A stretch of DNA of 64,000 nucleotides from Devosia marina (GCF_009758415.1 NZ_WQRF01000001.1:558001-622000); one strand, 5' to 3'. Counted from the first letter of the stretch, positions 17,970 through 27,351 are shown. The notes: generated by a model not told the origin, from the letters alone. Program-made: numbers and translations.

Positions 17970-19481
17970 CTAGCACTTTTTGTTGTGCGCCTTGATTGCG
18001 CGTCTGAACAATACAAGTCCAGTCGCCACAACGAATATTACTAGCCCGGCTAGCACGACGAGCCAATGCGCACGTAGCAGGACTAGTTGTGTCGCCCTAA
18101 ACATCCAATTCACTAAGGAAGGCAGTACAAGACTGGCGGTCGGCTGAACGCCGGTCACTTCCGGATGCAGCACGCTGCGGATGGCGGGGTCGGTGGCGAT
18201 CATCGCGAGGCGATCGGCATCCGGATAGGGGATGGCAGGCGCGGGGGTCGCCCGGAGGGTTTCAACATCTCCGGTAGCGAAGAAAACCCGCATGTTGGCG
18301 ATCTGCATTTCATACATTTGGCCACGACTGCTGACGTGGCCAAATGTGTCCGAGCCGTACGTGACCACCGAAGCCAAGATGGCAACGGCGTAAGCGGGCA
18401 GGGCAAACCAGCGCTCAAATGCTCGAAACTGGTTGAGCAGGTGAAGGGCTGCCGCGACGTTGACGACAAGACCAACCAGTAGCGTATCGGCATAGCGGGA
18501 AGAAGTTGCGCCGTCGGCGCGGCCATAGGCGAACGAGACCCACTGAAGCGCCACCCAGGCCATTGTTCCCACCAAAACCCACGCGTGGCTGCCGAGCGGC
18601 TGGCGCTGGAGGAGCGTGCGCACAAGCAGAATCGTGATCGGCAGATTGATGACGATGGCAGCGACCAGCCAGAAGCGGGTTGGCCAAGCCGCTACCGTGG
18701 CGAGGCTCATCAGAAATTCCGTGACGGAGTCGGCACGGAGCGCGTTGTGCGCCTCCACCACCGGCACGGTCTGATAAATGAGCAGGAACGCGAGCGTGAG
18801 TAGCAGAATACCTACGATCTCGAAAATCGAGCGCGGACGAACGCCTGCGGCCAGTTGGAGCAGCCCCGTCGCAATCAGGGCGGCGATTGCAAGGACACCG
18901 GATGACATACTCACACTGGCGAGTAGCAGGGAGAGGAACCCCAGCCACCACAGCCGCGAAAATGCTCGTTGGCCCGCCATCAGCGCGATGGCAAAGAAGG
19001 AGAACCCGAAGACGAAATAGAATTGGGACTGAAACCCCGCCAGCGTATTCTCCCACCCGAACGGAAGCGCGAAGGCGAGCGCGGTAAAGAGCGCCAGTGC
19101 GACTTTCATCCACGTCGCCAGGCCGCGGCCAAGTACGGCTACCATGACGACGAGGATCAGGACGTGCAGGACGGCGTTCGCCACCATCTGCAGCATCGGG
19201 AACCAGAGCCCATTGAGTTCGAGCAGGGCGATGTTGAACACCCGCGTGACAAAGATGCGATGCTCGTTGTGCGCAGCGAATAGGTCGCTGAGGGTGAGCG
19301 TGCCGTTGAGGTAGGGGGCGTAGAGATGCAATGCTTCGGCGTCCCACTGGTCCCAGAACGGTACGTTGCTGCCGTACTGGTCCACGAGCGTCAGCTTGGC
19401 CCCCAAGATGGTCAGGGCCATACCAATCAGGGACAGGACCAGAAGGGTGCGGTCGGCGAACAGACCTTTTAAACGTTGCAC
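17970..19481 (-). CDS. Polytopic membrane protein, GT-C-like, unknown substrate
   Basis: This is a 503-residue protein starting at a GTG, with a first transmembrane helix followed by a large loop holding FWDQWDAEALHLY and HNEHRIFVTRVFN, then about ten more hydrophobic segments. Acidic residues in the first external loop are the hallmark of GT-C folds. I recognise the DQWDAE...HNEHR pattern as that of an uncharacterised family in alphaproteobacteria. It shares its operon with the other GT-C-like gene and has a 106-base gap to the divergent rmlA. A role as glycosyltransferase for the polyprenyl-linked sugar of the locus is inference. Confidence 0.6.
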   Translation of the reverse strand: MQRLKGLFADRTLLVLSLIGMALTILGAKLTLVDQYGSNVPFWDQWDAEALHLYAPYLNGTLTLSDLFAAHNEHRIFVTRVFNIALLELNGLWFPMLQMVANAVLHVLILVVMVAVLGRGLATWMKVALALFTALAFALPFGWENTLAGFQSQFYFVFGFSFFAIALMAGQRAFSRLWWLGFLSLLLASVSMSSGVLAIAALIATGLLQLAAGVRPRSIFEIVGILLLTLAFLLIYQTVPVVEAHNALRADSVTEFLMSLATVAAWPTRFWLVAAIVINLPITILLVRTLLQRQPLGSHAWVLVGTMAWVALQWVSFAYGRADGATSSRYADTLLVGLVVNVAAALHLLNQFRAFERWFALPAYAVAILASVVTYGSDTFGHVSSRGQMYEMQIANMRVFFATGDVETLRATPAPAIPYPDADRLAMIATDPAIRSVLHPEVTGVQPTASLVLPSLVNWMFRATQLVLLRAHWLVVLAGLVIFVVATGLVLFRRAIKAHNKKC

Positions 19482-19587
19482 TTTTTGGCGCCCCTGCGTG
19501 TATTCTCGCCTGCCCCTAGACTTCGGTTGACAGGCGATTCTTCCTCAATCAGAACGGATACATTACAAATCGCAATGGAGCCACTTC

Positions 19588-20466
19588 GTGAAGGGCATCG
19601 TTCTCGCCGGTGGTAGTGGTACACGGCTATATCCTGTGACACTGCCGGTTTCCAAGCAATTGCTGCCGATATACGACAAGCCGATGATCTATTACCCGCT
19701 CGGCGTGCTGATGCTGGCGGGGATCCGGGAAATCATGATCATTTCGACGCCGCGCGACCTGCCCTCGTTCCAGGCGCTTCTCGGTGACGGCTCTGACTTC
19801 GGGATCTCGCTGTCCTATGCGGAGCAGCCCGAGCCCAACGGGCTGGCGGAAGCCTTCATTATCGGACGCGACTTCGTCGGTAGTGATCCGGTCGCGTTGA
19901 TTCTCGGCGATAACATTTTCTATGGTGCGGGCCTTTCCGAGCTGTGCGCGGAAGCGCGGATGCGGGAAAGCGGCGCCACGGTGTTCGCCTACTGGGTGGC
20001 CGATCCCGAGCGCTATGGCGTCGTCTCCTTCGATCCTGCCACACAGCAGGCGCTGACGATCGAGGAGAAACCGGCGCAGCCCAAGTCGAACTGGGCGGTG
20101 ACGGGGCTCTATTTCTACGACAACGACGTGCTTGACATCGCTGCTAACGTGAAACCCTCGCCTCGGGGCGAGCTGGAGATTACCGACGTCAACAACGCCT
20201 ATCTCGAAAGAGGCACGCTAAACGTAGCCAAGCTCGGGCGCGGCTATGCTTGGCTCGATACCGGCACTCACGACAGCCTGCATGAAGCCTCGGCGTTCGT
20301 GCGTACCATCGAGCATCGCCAGGGCGCCAAAGTCATGTGCCTAGAGGAAATCGCCTACGAGCTCGGCTATGTCGACGATGCACACATCCTGCGCCGGGCT
20401 GAGAGCCTGAAAAAGACCGAATACGGGGCCTATCTCCGCCGGCTGACGGAGATTCCCCGTGGTTAA
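19588..20466 (+). CDS. rmlA: Glucose-1-phosphate thymidylyltransferase
   Basis: RmlA (RfbA) makes dTDP-glucose from dTTP and glucose-1-phosphate, the first step to dTDP-L-rhamnose. The 292-residue protein has the nucleotidyltransferase signature [11 protein letters not shown] near residue 8, then [17 protein letters not shown], the [11 protein letters not shown] metal-binding strand and [12 protein letters not shown]. The start is a GTG with GGAG seven bases upstream. It overlaps rmlC by eight bases and completes, together with rmlB-rmlD at the left end, the set of four rhamnose genes. Confidence 0.96.
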   Translation: MKGIVLAGGSGTRLYPVTLPVSKQLLPIYDKPMIYYPLGVLMLAGIREIMIISTPRDLPSFQALLGDGSDFGISLSYAEQPEPNGLAEAFIIGRDFVGSDPVALILGDNIFYGAGLSELCAEARMRESGATVFAYWVADPERYGVVSFDPATQQALTIEEKPAQPKSNWAVTGLYFYDNDVLDIAANVKPSPRGELEITDVNNAYLERGTLNVAKLGRGYAWLDTGTHDSLHEASAFVRTIEHRQGAKVMCLEEIAYELGYVDDAHILRRAESLKKTEYGAYLRRLTEIPRG

Positions 20467-21013
20467 AGTGCGCCGTCTCGACATTCCCGATGTGCTAGAG
20501 ATAGTTCCGGCGAAATTTGGCGACGACCGGGGATTTTTTTCCGAGACATACAACGCCGACAAGTTCGCGGCCGCAGGGATCGATCTTGTGTTCGTTCAAG
20601 ACAACCATTCCTATTCGGCCGCCAAGGGCGTGTTGCGCGGACTGCACTATCAGTTGCCGCCCCATGCACAGGACAAGCTGGTCCGAGTCGTGAAGGGCGC
20701 GATATTCGACGTGGCCGTCGATATCCGACGTTCATCACCAACTTTCGGCAAATGGGTCGGGCTCGAGGTCTCCGCGGCCAAGTGGAATCAGATATTGGTG
20801 CCCAGAGGCTTTGCTCACGGCTTTGTCACGCTCGAGCCCGACACAGAAGTGGTCTATAAGGTCACCGACCTTTATGCGCCTGAATGTGATCGGAACATCC
20901 GGTTTGACGATGCCAGAATCGGCATCGAGTGGCCGGTAGATGTTGATGCGGTTCAGCTTTCCGCCAAGGACGCTGCTGCACCCGGCTTTGCTTCGGTTGA
21001 CTTGTTTGACTGA
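20459..21013 (+). CDS. rmlC: dTDP-4-dehydrorhamnose 3,5-epimerase
   Basis: RmlC (RfbC) is a cupin epimerase that converts dTDP-4-keto-6-deoxyglucose to dTDP-4-keto-L-rhamnose. The 184-residue protein contains [16 protein letters not shown], the LRGLHYQ catalytic histidine region and [10 protein letters not shown]. It starts with a GTG inside the end of rmlA (eight-base overlap) with GGAG seven bases upstream, so it is translationally coupled. Confidence 0.96.
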   Translation: MVKVRRLDIPDVLEIVPAKFGDDRGFFSETYNADKFAAAGIDLVFVQDNHSYSAAKGVLRGLHYQLPPHAQDKLVRVVKGAIFDVAVDIRRSSPTFGKWVGLEVSAAKWNQILVPRGFAHGFVTLEPDTEVVYKVTDLYAPECDRNIRFDDARIGIEWPVDVDAVQLSAKDAAAPGFASVDLFD

Positions 21014-21074
21014 ACCGACATGATCGCCGGGCCAATTCGGTTGCGCGTAAGCATTCAACGGATCTGCCGAATTC

Positions 21075-22364
21075 ATGCATGAGAATAATCAGCGTCCGTC
21101 AGGTCTGGAGGGGGTCATCTCCCTAGGCGCCAGAAGACGGCAGCCGTTCTATCTATCTCTGCTGGCGGCGGCGGCGCCCTTCATCATCCTTGCTGCAACA
21201 TCGGCCTTCGCCATCTACGTCCTGACAATGCTGGCCGCAGGGCGGTCCGACTGGGTCAATATTCTGACGGGGGCCCTTGCTGCCCTCGCAATTCCGGTGA
21301 TTGCTTTCGCTTTGCTCTTGGCGGGGGCACGTCGAACACATCCGTTTACCTTGTCTCTGGCCGTGATGGTCTTCGCTGCGTCTTTCTCCATTGCCATCCT
21401 GTCAGCGCTGCGGGTGCCCGTGAGCTATTTGGGCTTTTTGTTGACGATGCCTTCAAGCATATTTTTCGTCACCATCGGCAATGTTGCCATGGTTCGACGG
21501 CTTCGCCGCAGTGTTGCGCTGCTGGCTTTTCCGGGTGCCAGCGCCGTCGTTGACGCCGCAAAATGGAAGCTACCCGTCATTGAGCCATATGAGGTCAGCC
21601 AGCAATACCGGAGGATTTTGATTGATCCGGTAACCCATCACAGCCCCGAATGGTCTGCACAGCTTGCAAAAATGTACTTGCGCGGCATGGAAATAGAAGC
21701 CTGGCCAAGCTATCTCGAGCTCACACTCGGAAAGGTCGATTTGGCAGCGTTTGATCTCGCTGACATTTCCTATTCGCCGTCGCAGATCCTCTACTATCGG
21801 CTGAAGCGAGCGCTAGACATATGTGGTGTCCTGCTGCTGGCACTGCCTGCATCGCTCTTGTGCGGTCTGATTTGGATTTACATCCGCATACTGGATGGTG
21901 GTCCATCAATGTTCGTTCAGGAACGGCGAGGCTATGCCGGGACAACCTTCCGCCTCTACAAGTTTCGAACCATGTACAAGGGTCCTCATGCCGGGTCGAC
22001 CGTTGAGGGTGACAGCAGGGTCATACCCGGCTGCCATATTCTGCGGCAGTTGCGCCTGGACGAACTTCCCCAACTCTTGAACATCCTGCGAGGCGACATG
22101 AGCTTCATCGGCCCGCGCCCGGTATCGGTTGCCGTTGCCGAAGCCCTCGAGGCGCGTATTCCGCTCTATGTTAACCGCCAAATATTGGTGCCGGGATTGA
22201 CCGGCTGGGCGCAGGTGTCGCAAGGCTATGCGGAGACGGCGGATGAAGAAGTCGAGAAACTTGCCTATGATCTTTATTATTTGAAGAACGTCTCTCTAGA
22301 CCTCGACATTATTATCTTGTTTCGCACGGTGAAGACCGTATTGCTCAGAATCGGTGCTCGCTGA
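21075..22364 (+). CDS. Polyprenyl-phosphate glycosylphosphotransferase (sugar transferase)
   Basis: This is a 429-residue initiating phosphoglycosyl transferase. The N-terminal half has about four hydrophobic segments. The C-terminal half is a bacterial sugar transferase domain: RALDICGVLLLALPAS re-entrant helix, FVQERRGYAG, YKFRTMY, LDELPQLLNILRGDMSFIGPRP (read in two parts) and PGLTGWAQVSQGYAET. It would load the first sugar-1-phosphate on undecaprenyl phosphate to begin the glycan. It lies 61 bases after rmlC on the same strand and is probably the primer for the O-antigen locus. A second enzyme of this type is at 29427-30941. Confidence 0.9.
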   Translation: MHENNQRPSGLEGVISLGARRRQPFYLSLLAAAAPFIILAATSAFAIYVLTMLAAGRSDWVNILTGALAALAIPVIAFALLLAGARRTHPFTLSLAVMVFAASFSIAILSALRVPVSYLGFLLTMPSSIFFVTIGNVAMVRRLRRSVALLAFPGASAVVDAAKWKLPVIEPYEVSQQYRRILIDPVTHHSPEWSAQLAKMYLRGMEIEAWPSYLELTLGKVDLAAFDLADISYSPSQILYYRLKRALDICGVLLLALPASLLCGLIWIYIRILDGGPSMFVQERRGYAGTTFRLYKFRTMYKGPHAGSTVEGDSRVIPGCHILRQLRLDELPQLLNILRGDMSFIGPRPVSVAVAEALEARIPLYVNRQILVPGLTGWAQVSQGYAETADEEVEKLAYDLYYLKNVSLDLDIIILFRTVKTVLLRIGAR

Positions 22365-22637
22365 TGAGGGGCTGAGGAAAGCTCGTTTCCCTCGATGTCA
22401 TTCAGGTCCATTCGATTAGGCAAGCAATTTCCCAACCAACAATCGACCGGGTACGGCAGGCATCCAAATTATAGAGATTGAATGACGTGCATCAAGCCGA
22501 CTTGGTCTCATCATTTGCCCTGAATCTCAGGGGCGAGATGTCAAGGTACCAACAGGCCGTCGGCAGGTACCTGCGCAATATGTGTTGGTCCTGCGCCCTC
22601 CTCTTGAACGCGCTCAATCCTCTCTTGCCTACGGACG

Positions 22638-24812
22638 TTATCCGCCACCATCCCGATGGGTATCCTCGATATCGTCAAGGTCCATTTCCTGTCCCTCCCA
22701 ATCTTCGAAGTCCTCGTCCACGTCATCTTCAGTCTCGAACCCGGGATCTGGTTCGGCTTCGTCGAGAAGATCTTCGGGCAGGTCATCAGGGGCATCGGAG
22801 AGGTAGTCGGACTCCTCGCCGATGGTCGTATGATTTTGGTGAACGTTGGCTGACCGTTTGAAGTCCACATCCTGTGCGGCCGCAGAGTGCAGTTCATCGG
22901 TCGCCTCGGCTCGAGACTCGGTCGGCGAAGGCTTGGCGTCCCGCTGGGCAAACAAAGCATCGATCGGTGAACGATCACTGGAGCCACCCGAGCGCGGAAC
23001 TGCAATTGAGCTGGGCCAAGACACAAAAGTCTCTGCTTGTTCACAAAGCGCAGAAAAATGCGGACAATATCGGCGATCTACCAGCAAAGTGAGATCGTTG
23101 GCCGAAGCCAAAAGGCCCAGAAGGGACAGATTGCCAAAACTGGGCTCGCAGTGCACCACGATGGTATCGGTGGAAGGTGCGACAGCTCGGACTGGCAGTC
23201 GCTCAAGGCGCAGCATCGCCGCGAACTCGTGATCCGGACAGATAAAGACCGGTGACTTGCCCGCTGCCTTATTCTTCTTGAAGAGCTCTCTGGCCGTCGT
23301 GAGCAGGTCAGTATGCGTGGAAAAGACGATCCGCTCTTCGCGGGCCATGGCGTCGAGCATACCCCGCACAAGAAGGTACTCTTTAGGGGAGTAACTGCTG
23401 GGCATAGCCCCAGGACTAACCGCTCGGAACAGGGCGTCCAGCAATGAACTGCGCTGATGACTCAGAACGCTCGGTCGCCGAACCAGAACCAACTTGGAAT
23501 TTTCGCTTGCCTTGGTCGCATCAAGCAGCCGTTCGAGGTCGAACGGGGTGACGGCATCAGCATGGTCGAGGACCACAATTCCATCTTTAGGCAAGCTGTA
23601 GGTCTGTCGGCGGATATCGATCTTGTGGCCGAGGCCCAGAAGGCTGGGCCATCCATGAATGGCCTCAGCAATAGTGTCGGCGGAATTGTCGTCTGGCGCG
23701 TCAACCCAGCCCGAGGCCTCAAGCCCCTCGACGATCGTCAAGGAGCCAGTCGAACTCGCCGACGCAGATGAGTAGGAGGATTGAGGCGTAAAGGGCTTGT
23801 TCGCCAATTTTTCAGCAAGCGCCTTGCATGACTGCTCCGCGCGTTGCAGCTCCGCGGTGGCATACCAAGGCGATCGGATCTCGCTGTTTGGATAGGCCAA
23901 CCGGGCGACATTGGGCAACTCGAGCGTTGCATCAACACTGTCCCGGTCATAGGGGTGAGCTCTTGGTGCGTAGCGATCCACAATTTCGCGCAGGTCTCTT
24001 TCATTGAAGGGCCGCGTTGCCACCAGCTTCAGCAACTGGACCGGATCCGAGACCGCTGAACGATTGGCCCGCTCGATAATGGCGGCATCTGTGTGCCGCG
24101 CGGCGCGGGCGCGATCAGGTCCAAGATGTGTGTCCGCATACTTCGCCCAGGGCCTTACGCGCAGACCAAGTCCGTGACGGGCAAAAAAGGCGTTCTGGTG
24201 GTGGTGCCAAAGTCTTGGCCAGTCGACGCCGCCGCGCGCACCGCCTTTGCCGCCATGAGTGGGGTCAAGTGCGGTATACCGGCGAGGGTCAATGCCGGCC
24301 GCTGTCAGGCGTCGGCCCGAGATCAGCACATGAGCATGCTGGTTCCTGCTTGAAAGCGCTGCGGCATAGGCCTGCGGCGATGCTCCGTTCTCGAGCCAGT
24401 CCATGTATTTGCCTCGGCCCCCAAGATGGGGTCGGTGCACAGCATAGCTCACGGCCAGGCTATGGGGCGCGATGAGATCGGTGATGAAGCTCTCCACCAG
24501 GCCTTCATACAATGGCGCCGGAAATTCGTTCGGCGCCGGCAAGGCTAGAATGAGGTGCAGACCCAGACTCGCATCTTTGCGCAGCGCGGCACGCTCCATT
24601 TCCGACCAGAGGAACCAGGGATCTTCAAATTCGGTCGGCGCGTCTTGAGGCAGAAGAGTGCGCATGGGAATGAGCAGATCCTCCCGGTCCGAATAGTCGG
24701 TTGTCGGATAGGGTGCAGCGAGCCTGGCGCGCCCGATATAGGCGGCAGCCAGCAAGATTGAGTGGCCTTGAGAGCGCTGAATGAAGCTGCAGCGCGCGAA
24801 GCAAATTGCCAT
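22638..24812 (-). CDS. MobA/MobL-type relaxase
   Basis: This protein has about 724 residues. The N-terminal 250 residues match MobA/MobL relaxases: MAICFARCSFIQRSQGHS, a tyrosine in AAAYIGRARL, and the metal-binding histidines in NQHAHVLISGR. These enzymes nick oriT and pilot DNA in conjugation. The middle region has a Walker-B-like KDGIVVLDHADAV followed by KLVLVRRPS, suggesting a degenerate TraA-type helicase part; no intact Walker A is seen. The C-terminal 90 residues are very acidic. The start at ATG 24812 fits the family; the longer frame adds a basic leader over the intergenic repeat. No mating-pair formation genes are nearby. Confidence 0.8.
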   Translation of the reverse strand: MAICFARCSFIQRSQGHSILLAAAYIGRARLAAPYPTTDYSDREDLLIPMRTLLPQDAPTEFEDPWFLWSEMERAALRKDASLGLHLILALPAPNEFPAPLYEGLVESFITDLIAPHSLAVSYAVHRPHLGGRGKYMDWLENGASPQAYAAALSSRNQHAHVLISGRRLTAAGIDPRRYTALDPTHGGKGGARGGVDWPRLWHHHQNAFFARHGLGLRVRPWAKYADTHLGPDRARAARHTDAAIIERANRSAVSDPVQLLKLVATRPFNERDLREIVDRYAPRAHPYDRDSVDATLELPNVARLAYPNSEIRSPWYATAELQRAEQSCKALAEKLANKPFTPQSSYSSASASSTGSLTIVEGLEASGWVDAPDDNSADTIAEAIHGWPSLLGLGHKIDIRRQTYSLPKDGIVVLDHADAVTPFDLERLLDATKASENSKLVLVRRPSVLSHQRSSLLDALFRAVSPGAMPSSYSPKEYLLVRGMLDAMAREERIVFSTHTDLLTTARELFKKNKAAGKSPVFICPDHEFAAMLRLERLPVRAVAPSTDTIVVHCEPSFGNLSLLGLLASANDLTLLVDRRYCPHFSALCEQAETFVSWPSSIAVPRSGGSSDRSPIDALFAQRDAKPSPTESRAEATDELHSAAAQDVDFKRSANVHQNHTTIGEESDYLSDAPDDLPEDLLDEAEPDPGFETEDDVDEDFEDWEGQEMDLDDIEDTHRDGGG

Positions 24813-24892
24813 GTGCAAAACCTGTCTATTTAGGCTTGATTTCCGAATCGATGCTTTGGATTGCGGCTTACGTTGATTCGGGTGACAATCTT

Positions 24893-24917
24893 TTGCAAGC
24901 CGATTCGCGGCTGGCAA
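24893..24917. repeat. Imperfect inverted repeat between divergent relaxase and unknown gene
   Basis: TTGCAAGCCG (24893-24902) faces CGGCTGGCAA (24908-24917) across a five-base loop, with nine of ten positions complementary. It lies in the 122-base divergent gap between the relaxase start and the likely TTG start of the next gene. It could be part of an oriT or an operator controlling the pair. Confidence 0.5.
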
Positions 24918-24934
24918 AACAAGAGGTTGTTGAA

Positions 24935-25702
24935 TTGAGTGAGAAGAGTAGCGACAAGCGGTCAGGCGTCGAAAAGCCCCGAAAGCTGGATGTTTCCAGC
25001 GTTAGGCTGGGCAAGGGTAAGGCCATTGACGAGATCCAGCAGCAGCTGGAAATCAGGGAGAACGAGCTGGTTCGGACCCATAATCGGAGCTTTGCCCAAA
25101 AGGGCGCCGAACAGCTGCGGCTGGTCAATCTGTGCGGCCTCGGCGACGTCGGCACCGACGAGATGATCGGCCGTCTGCTCGAGACCAAGGCGATGGCCGA
25201 GAAGGATCCGGGCAAGATCGAGGAATGGATCAAATCCGGCGCGGCGTTCCGCCTCGAACACAATCCGCAGGATCGCGCCGGCTACTTCAGCGCCGTTGTC
25301 CTCAATGTCCCGTCCGACGACCAGTCGCTGCTGGAGCAGATGAAGACGCTCGGGCTCAAATATGCCCCCAGATATGACAGCTATGACGGCACGATCGATA
25401 TTGCCGCCGCCCTGAGCGCCCTGCGTGGCACGGACGCCACCTTGCGCGTCAGGATCGGACGGTCAGGAAAGGGAAAAGACAGCTATATCGTGGCGCTCGA
25501 GAAGGGTAAGGAAGTCGAGGGTGCGCGCGCCATCCTGTTTGGTGACGATGCCAACAAGGACGATCCCGTGATGGAGGTGAGCTCGACCAGGGCGGAGCGC
25601 AAGCCGGCTGGCACGTTGCAGCCTTTTGGCATGAACATGACGAGGAAACCCGGTGTCGAAACCGGGACGGCCTCATCGGGTGAGGAAGAAAAGGACGACT
25701 AA
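24935..25702 (+). CDS. Hypothetical protein beside relaxase
   Basis: This is a protein of about 255 residues that I do not recognise. It begins with a charged, probably helical region (ELSEKSSDKRSG, EIQQQLEIRENELVRTHN). A compact middle part follows with DEMIGRLLETKAMAEKDPGKI and FRLEHNPQDRAGYFSAVVLN. The C-terminal tail is acidic and low-complexity. No signal peptide or membrane segment is visible. I place the start at TTG 24935 because AAGAGG lies eight bases before it and the inverted repeat then stays non-coding; the frame is open from 24806. Divergent position suggests a mobilisation accessory protein, but that is guilt by association. A good terminator follows. Confidence 0.6.
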   Translation: MSEKSSDKRSGVEKPRKLDVSSVRLGKGKAIDEIQQQLEIRENELVRTHNRSFAQKGAEQLRLVNLCGLGDVGTDEMIGRLLETKAMAEKDPGKIEEWIKSGAAFRLEHNPQDRAGYFSAVVLNVPSDDQSLLEQMKTLGLKYAPRYDSYDGTIDIAAALSALRGTDATLRVRIGRSGKGKDSYIVALEKGKEVEGARAILFGDDANKDDPVMEVSSTRAERKPAGTLQPFGMNMTRKPGVETGTASSGEEEKDD

Positions 25703-25726
25703 CGTCTTGGCCAACGGCCATCATCA

Positions 25727-25755
25727 AAAGGCGGGCGCAATGCCCGCCTTTTTCT
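25727..25755 (+). terminator. Rho-independent terminator
   Basis: The stem GGCGGGC / GCCCGCC (25730-25736 and 25742-25748) with a five-base loop is followed by TTTTTC. It lies 25 bases after the stop of the hypothetical gene at 24935-25702 and closes that transcript. Confidence 0.85.
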
Positions 25756-26441
25756 TTGCGCCGGTTACGGCAGGGCAGGGACGTGTGGTTCGGGCAAATG
25801 ATCGATAACGCCACTTACTTTCCACCTTGCGAAGCGAATTTCTTAGTCATGGGCGCACGTAACTCACTACTTTGGGAGGATTGGAGGACCTCTCAAGTCC
25901 ACACGTCAAAACCTCGCCAGGAAGGCAGAGGTCACGTTTTGGGACAATTTTGGGACAAACCAGCGTACCAAGAGAGGCAAAACCGTCTTCCGTTATACAA
26001 TAACATCTGTTATATTTCATGATGTTAGAAAGCATAACCAAATGGTGAAATAAGGCCTTTTTGCACTCCGAAGGCAGAGGTCGCAAGTTCGGGGTCCCTT
26101 GGCCTTGCCAATTCCGAACATATTCGAGCGCTCCTACCGGGGGTGATCCTCTCCTTTCACAATCCGGATTTCGCATTGTGCCACTCATCGATTCCGCCGA
26201 CGTCGACTTCGAACTGGTCGATGGCAGAGCACGAATAGGTTTGGTGGAGCGGTACGACGCCGCTTGCTGATTCTCGCTCCTAAAGCGCGGCAACTGCGCA
26301 TGTCTTCTTAGGTGGGAATCTGGCGTCCGGCGGGGGCTCCGCCGTGGTCGGCAATCGGCGCCTCCATCTGATGGCGGTCGCCGGTCAGCGCCGCCCCCCA
26401 CTTTACGTCATGTGTAGATGACGAGGGTAGCCGATGGTTAG

Positions 26442-26957
26442 TTGCGAATGCGGTTGATTTTGTGTCCATTTGCCACAGGCTGGTTCAGCGATTTGTGGGT
26501 GCTGCAGAACCATGAAGTTCAAACAAGAGCAGTCGCGCCGACTACTGCTGCCCGCCTAGGAAAGCGGCGACTGGCGTGGCGAAGTCGCTGGCAGCTGCTC
26601 AGTCAATTTTGGGCAGGTGTACAGAACGGTCCGATCCGACAATTGACCGAGTTCACCTATATTGTCGCGCCGGCGCTGTTGACCATGCCGGAGGATCGCT
26701 TTTCTTGGCCAGCGGTCGTCATGATCATGGTCCCTACGCAGCGGAAGACAAATAGCGACGACGTCGGTTTTCTGATCAAAGCCCCGCACCGCCTTTCACT
26801 TAGCGTTGGGCTTGACGTTACTCGCTCGCAGTTCTCCGACCTGATACCGATGCTGGACGCTAAGCGTATGAAAAACTTCCACTTCACTCTTGGGGCCGAA
26901 CGAGGCGCTGAATGGCCCGTCCGCAGCTGGTGCACCGGTGCAAGTCTGTGCGGATAA
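26442..26957 (+). CDS. Hypothetical protein, weak candidate
   Basis: This 171-codon frame has a second half that looks protein-like: TYIVAPALLTMPEDRFSWPA, IKAPHRLSLSVGLDVTRSQF, then KNFHFTLG and EWPVRSW. The first 65 codons look random and are cysteine/arginine-rich, so either the true start is downstream or the gene is a fused remnant. No clear ribosome binding site and no recognised family. It is the only sizeable candidate in the accessory gap before tRNA-Pro. Confidence 0.3.
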   Translation: MRMRLILCPFATGWFSDLWVLQNHEVQTRAVAPTTAARLGKRRLAWRSRWQLLSQFWAGVQNGPIRQLTEFTYIVAPALLTMPEDRFSWPAVVMIMVPTQRKTNSDDVGFLIKAPHRLSLSVGLDVTRSQFSDLIPMLDAKRMKNFHFTLGAERGAEWPVRSWCTGASLCG

Positions 26958-27330
26958 TTAGGAGCGGCTGATTCAGCTCCCAGTTTATAAAGGCGCTGCA
27001 ACGACGCCGTAGCGCCCCGCTTCATTCGCTCCCTAATGCCCGCAACTCTCCTGAACGTGCGGTGCAAATTCTATGTGTAGGATATCCCCTGATTGAAGTG
27101 GGAATTCTCGGGGCCCCACCACACGTTCAGTCGTTGTGGCCAGGGCAGGGGACAAAGCTGCCGGTCATCGTCCGGGTCTCTCCGCTATCGGTGGAGAGCA
27201 GAGTTCAGAATAGCTGCTCTACATACCGAGCGGTCGAGGCCACGCCAACTTTCGCACACATCCGCAACGGACACTTGTTCCAACCGTGCGGAACGAAACG
27301 TGAATGACTCGCCTATATCCGTGGGACTTT

Positions 27331-27351
27331 CGTGGGACTTTTGGTCCCACG
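27331..27351. repeat. Perfect hairpin CGTGGGAC...GTCCCACG
   Basis: An eight-base perfect inverted repeat with loop TTTTG. A direct copy of GTGGGACTTT precedes it at 27321. It lies about 100 bases upstream of tRNA-Pro and looks like the short repeats found beside integrase target sites. Confidence 0.5.

Noticed and set aside
25847-26401. 184-codon leftward open frame in the accessory gap
   Set aside because: Arginine/proline-rich start and no recognisable domain; it covers the tRNA-like repeats, so more likely non-coding.
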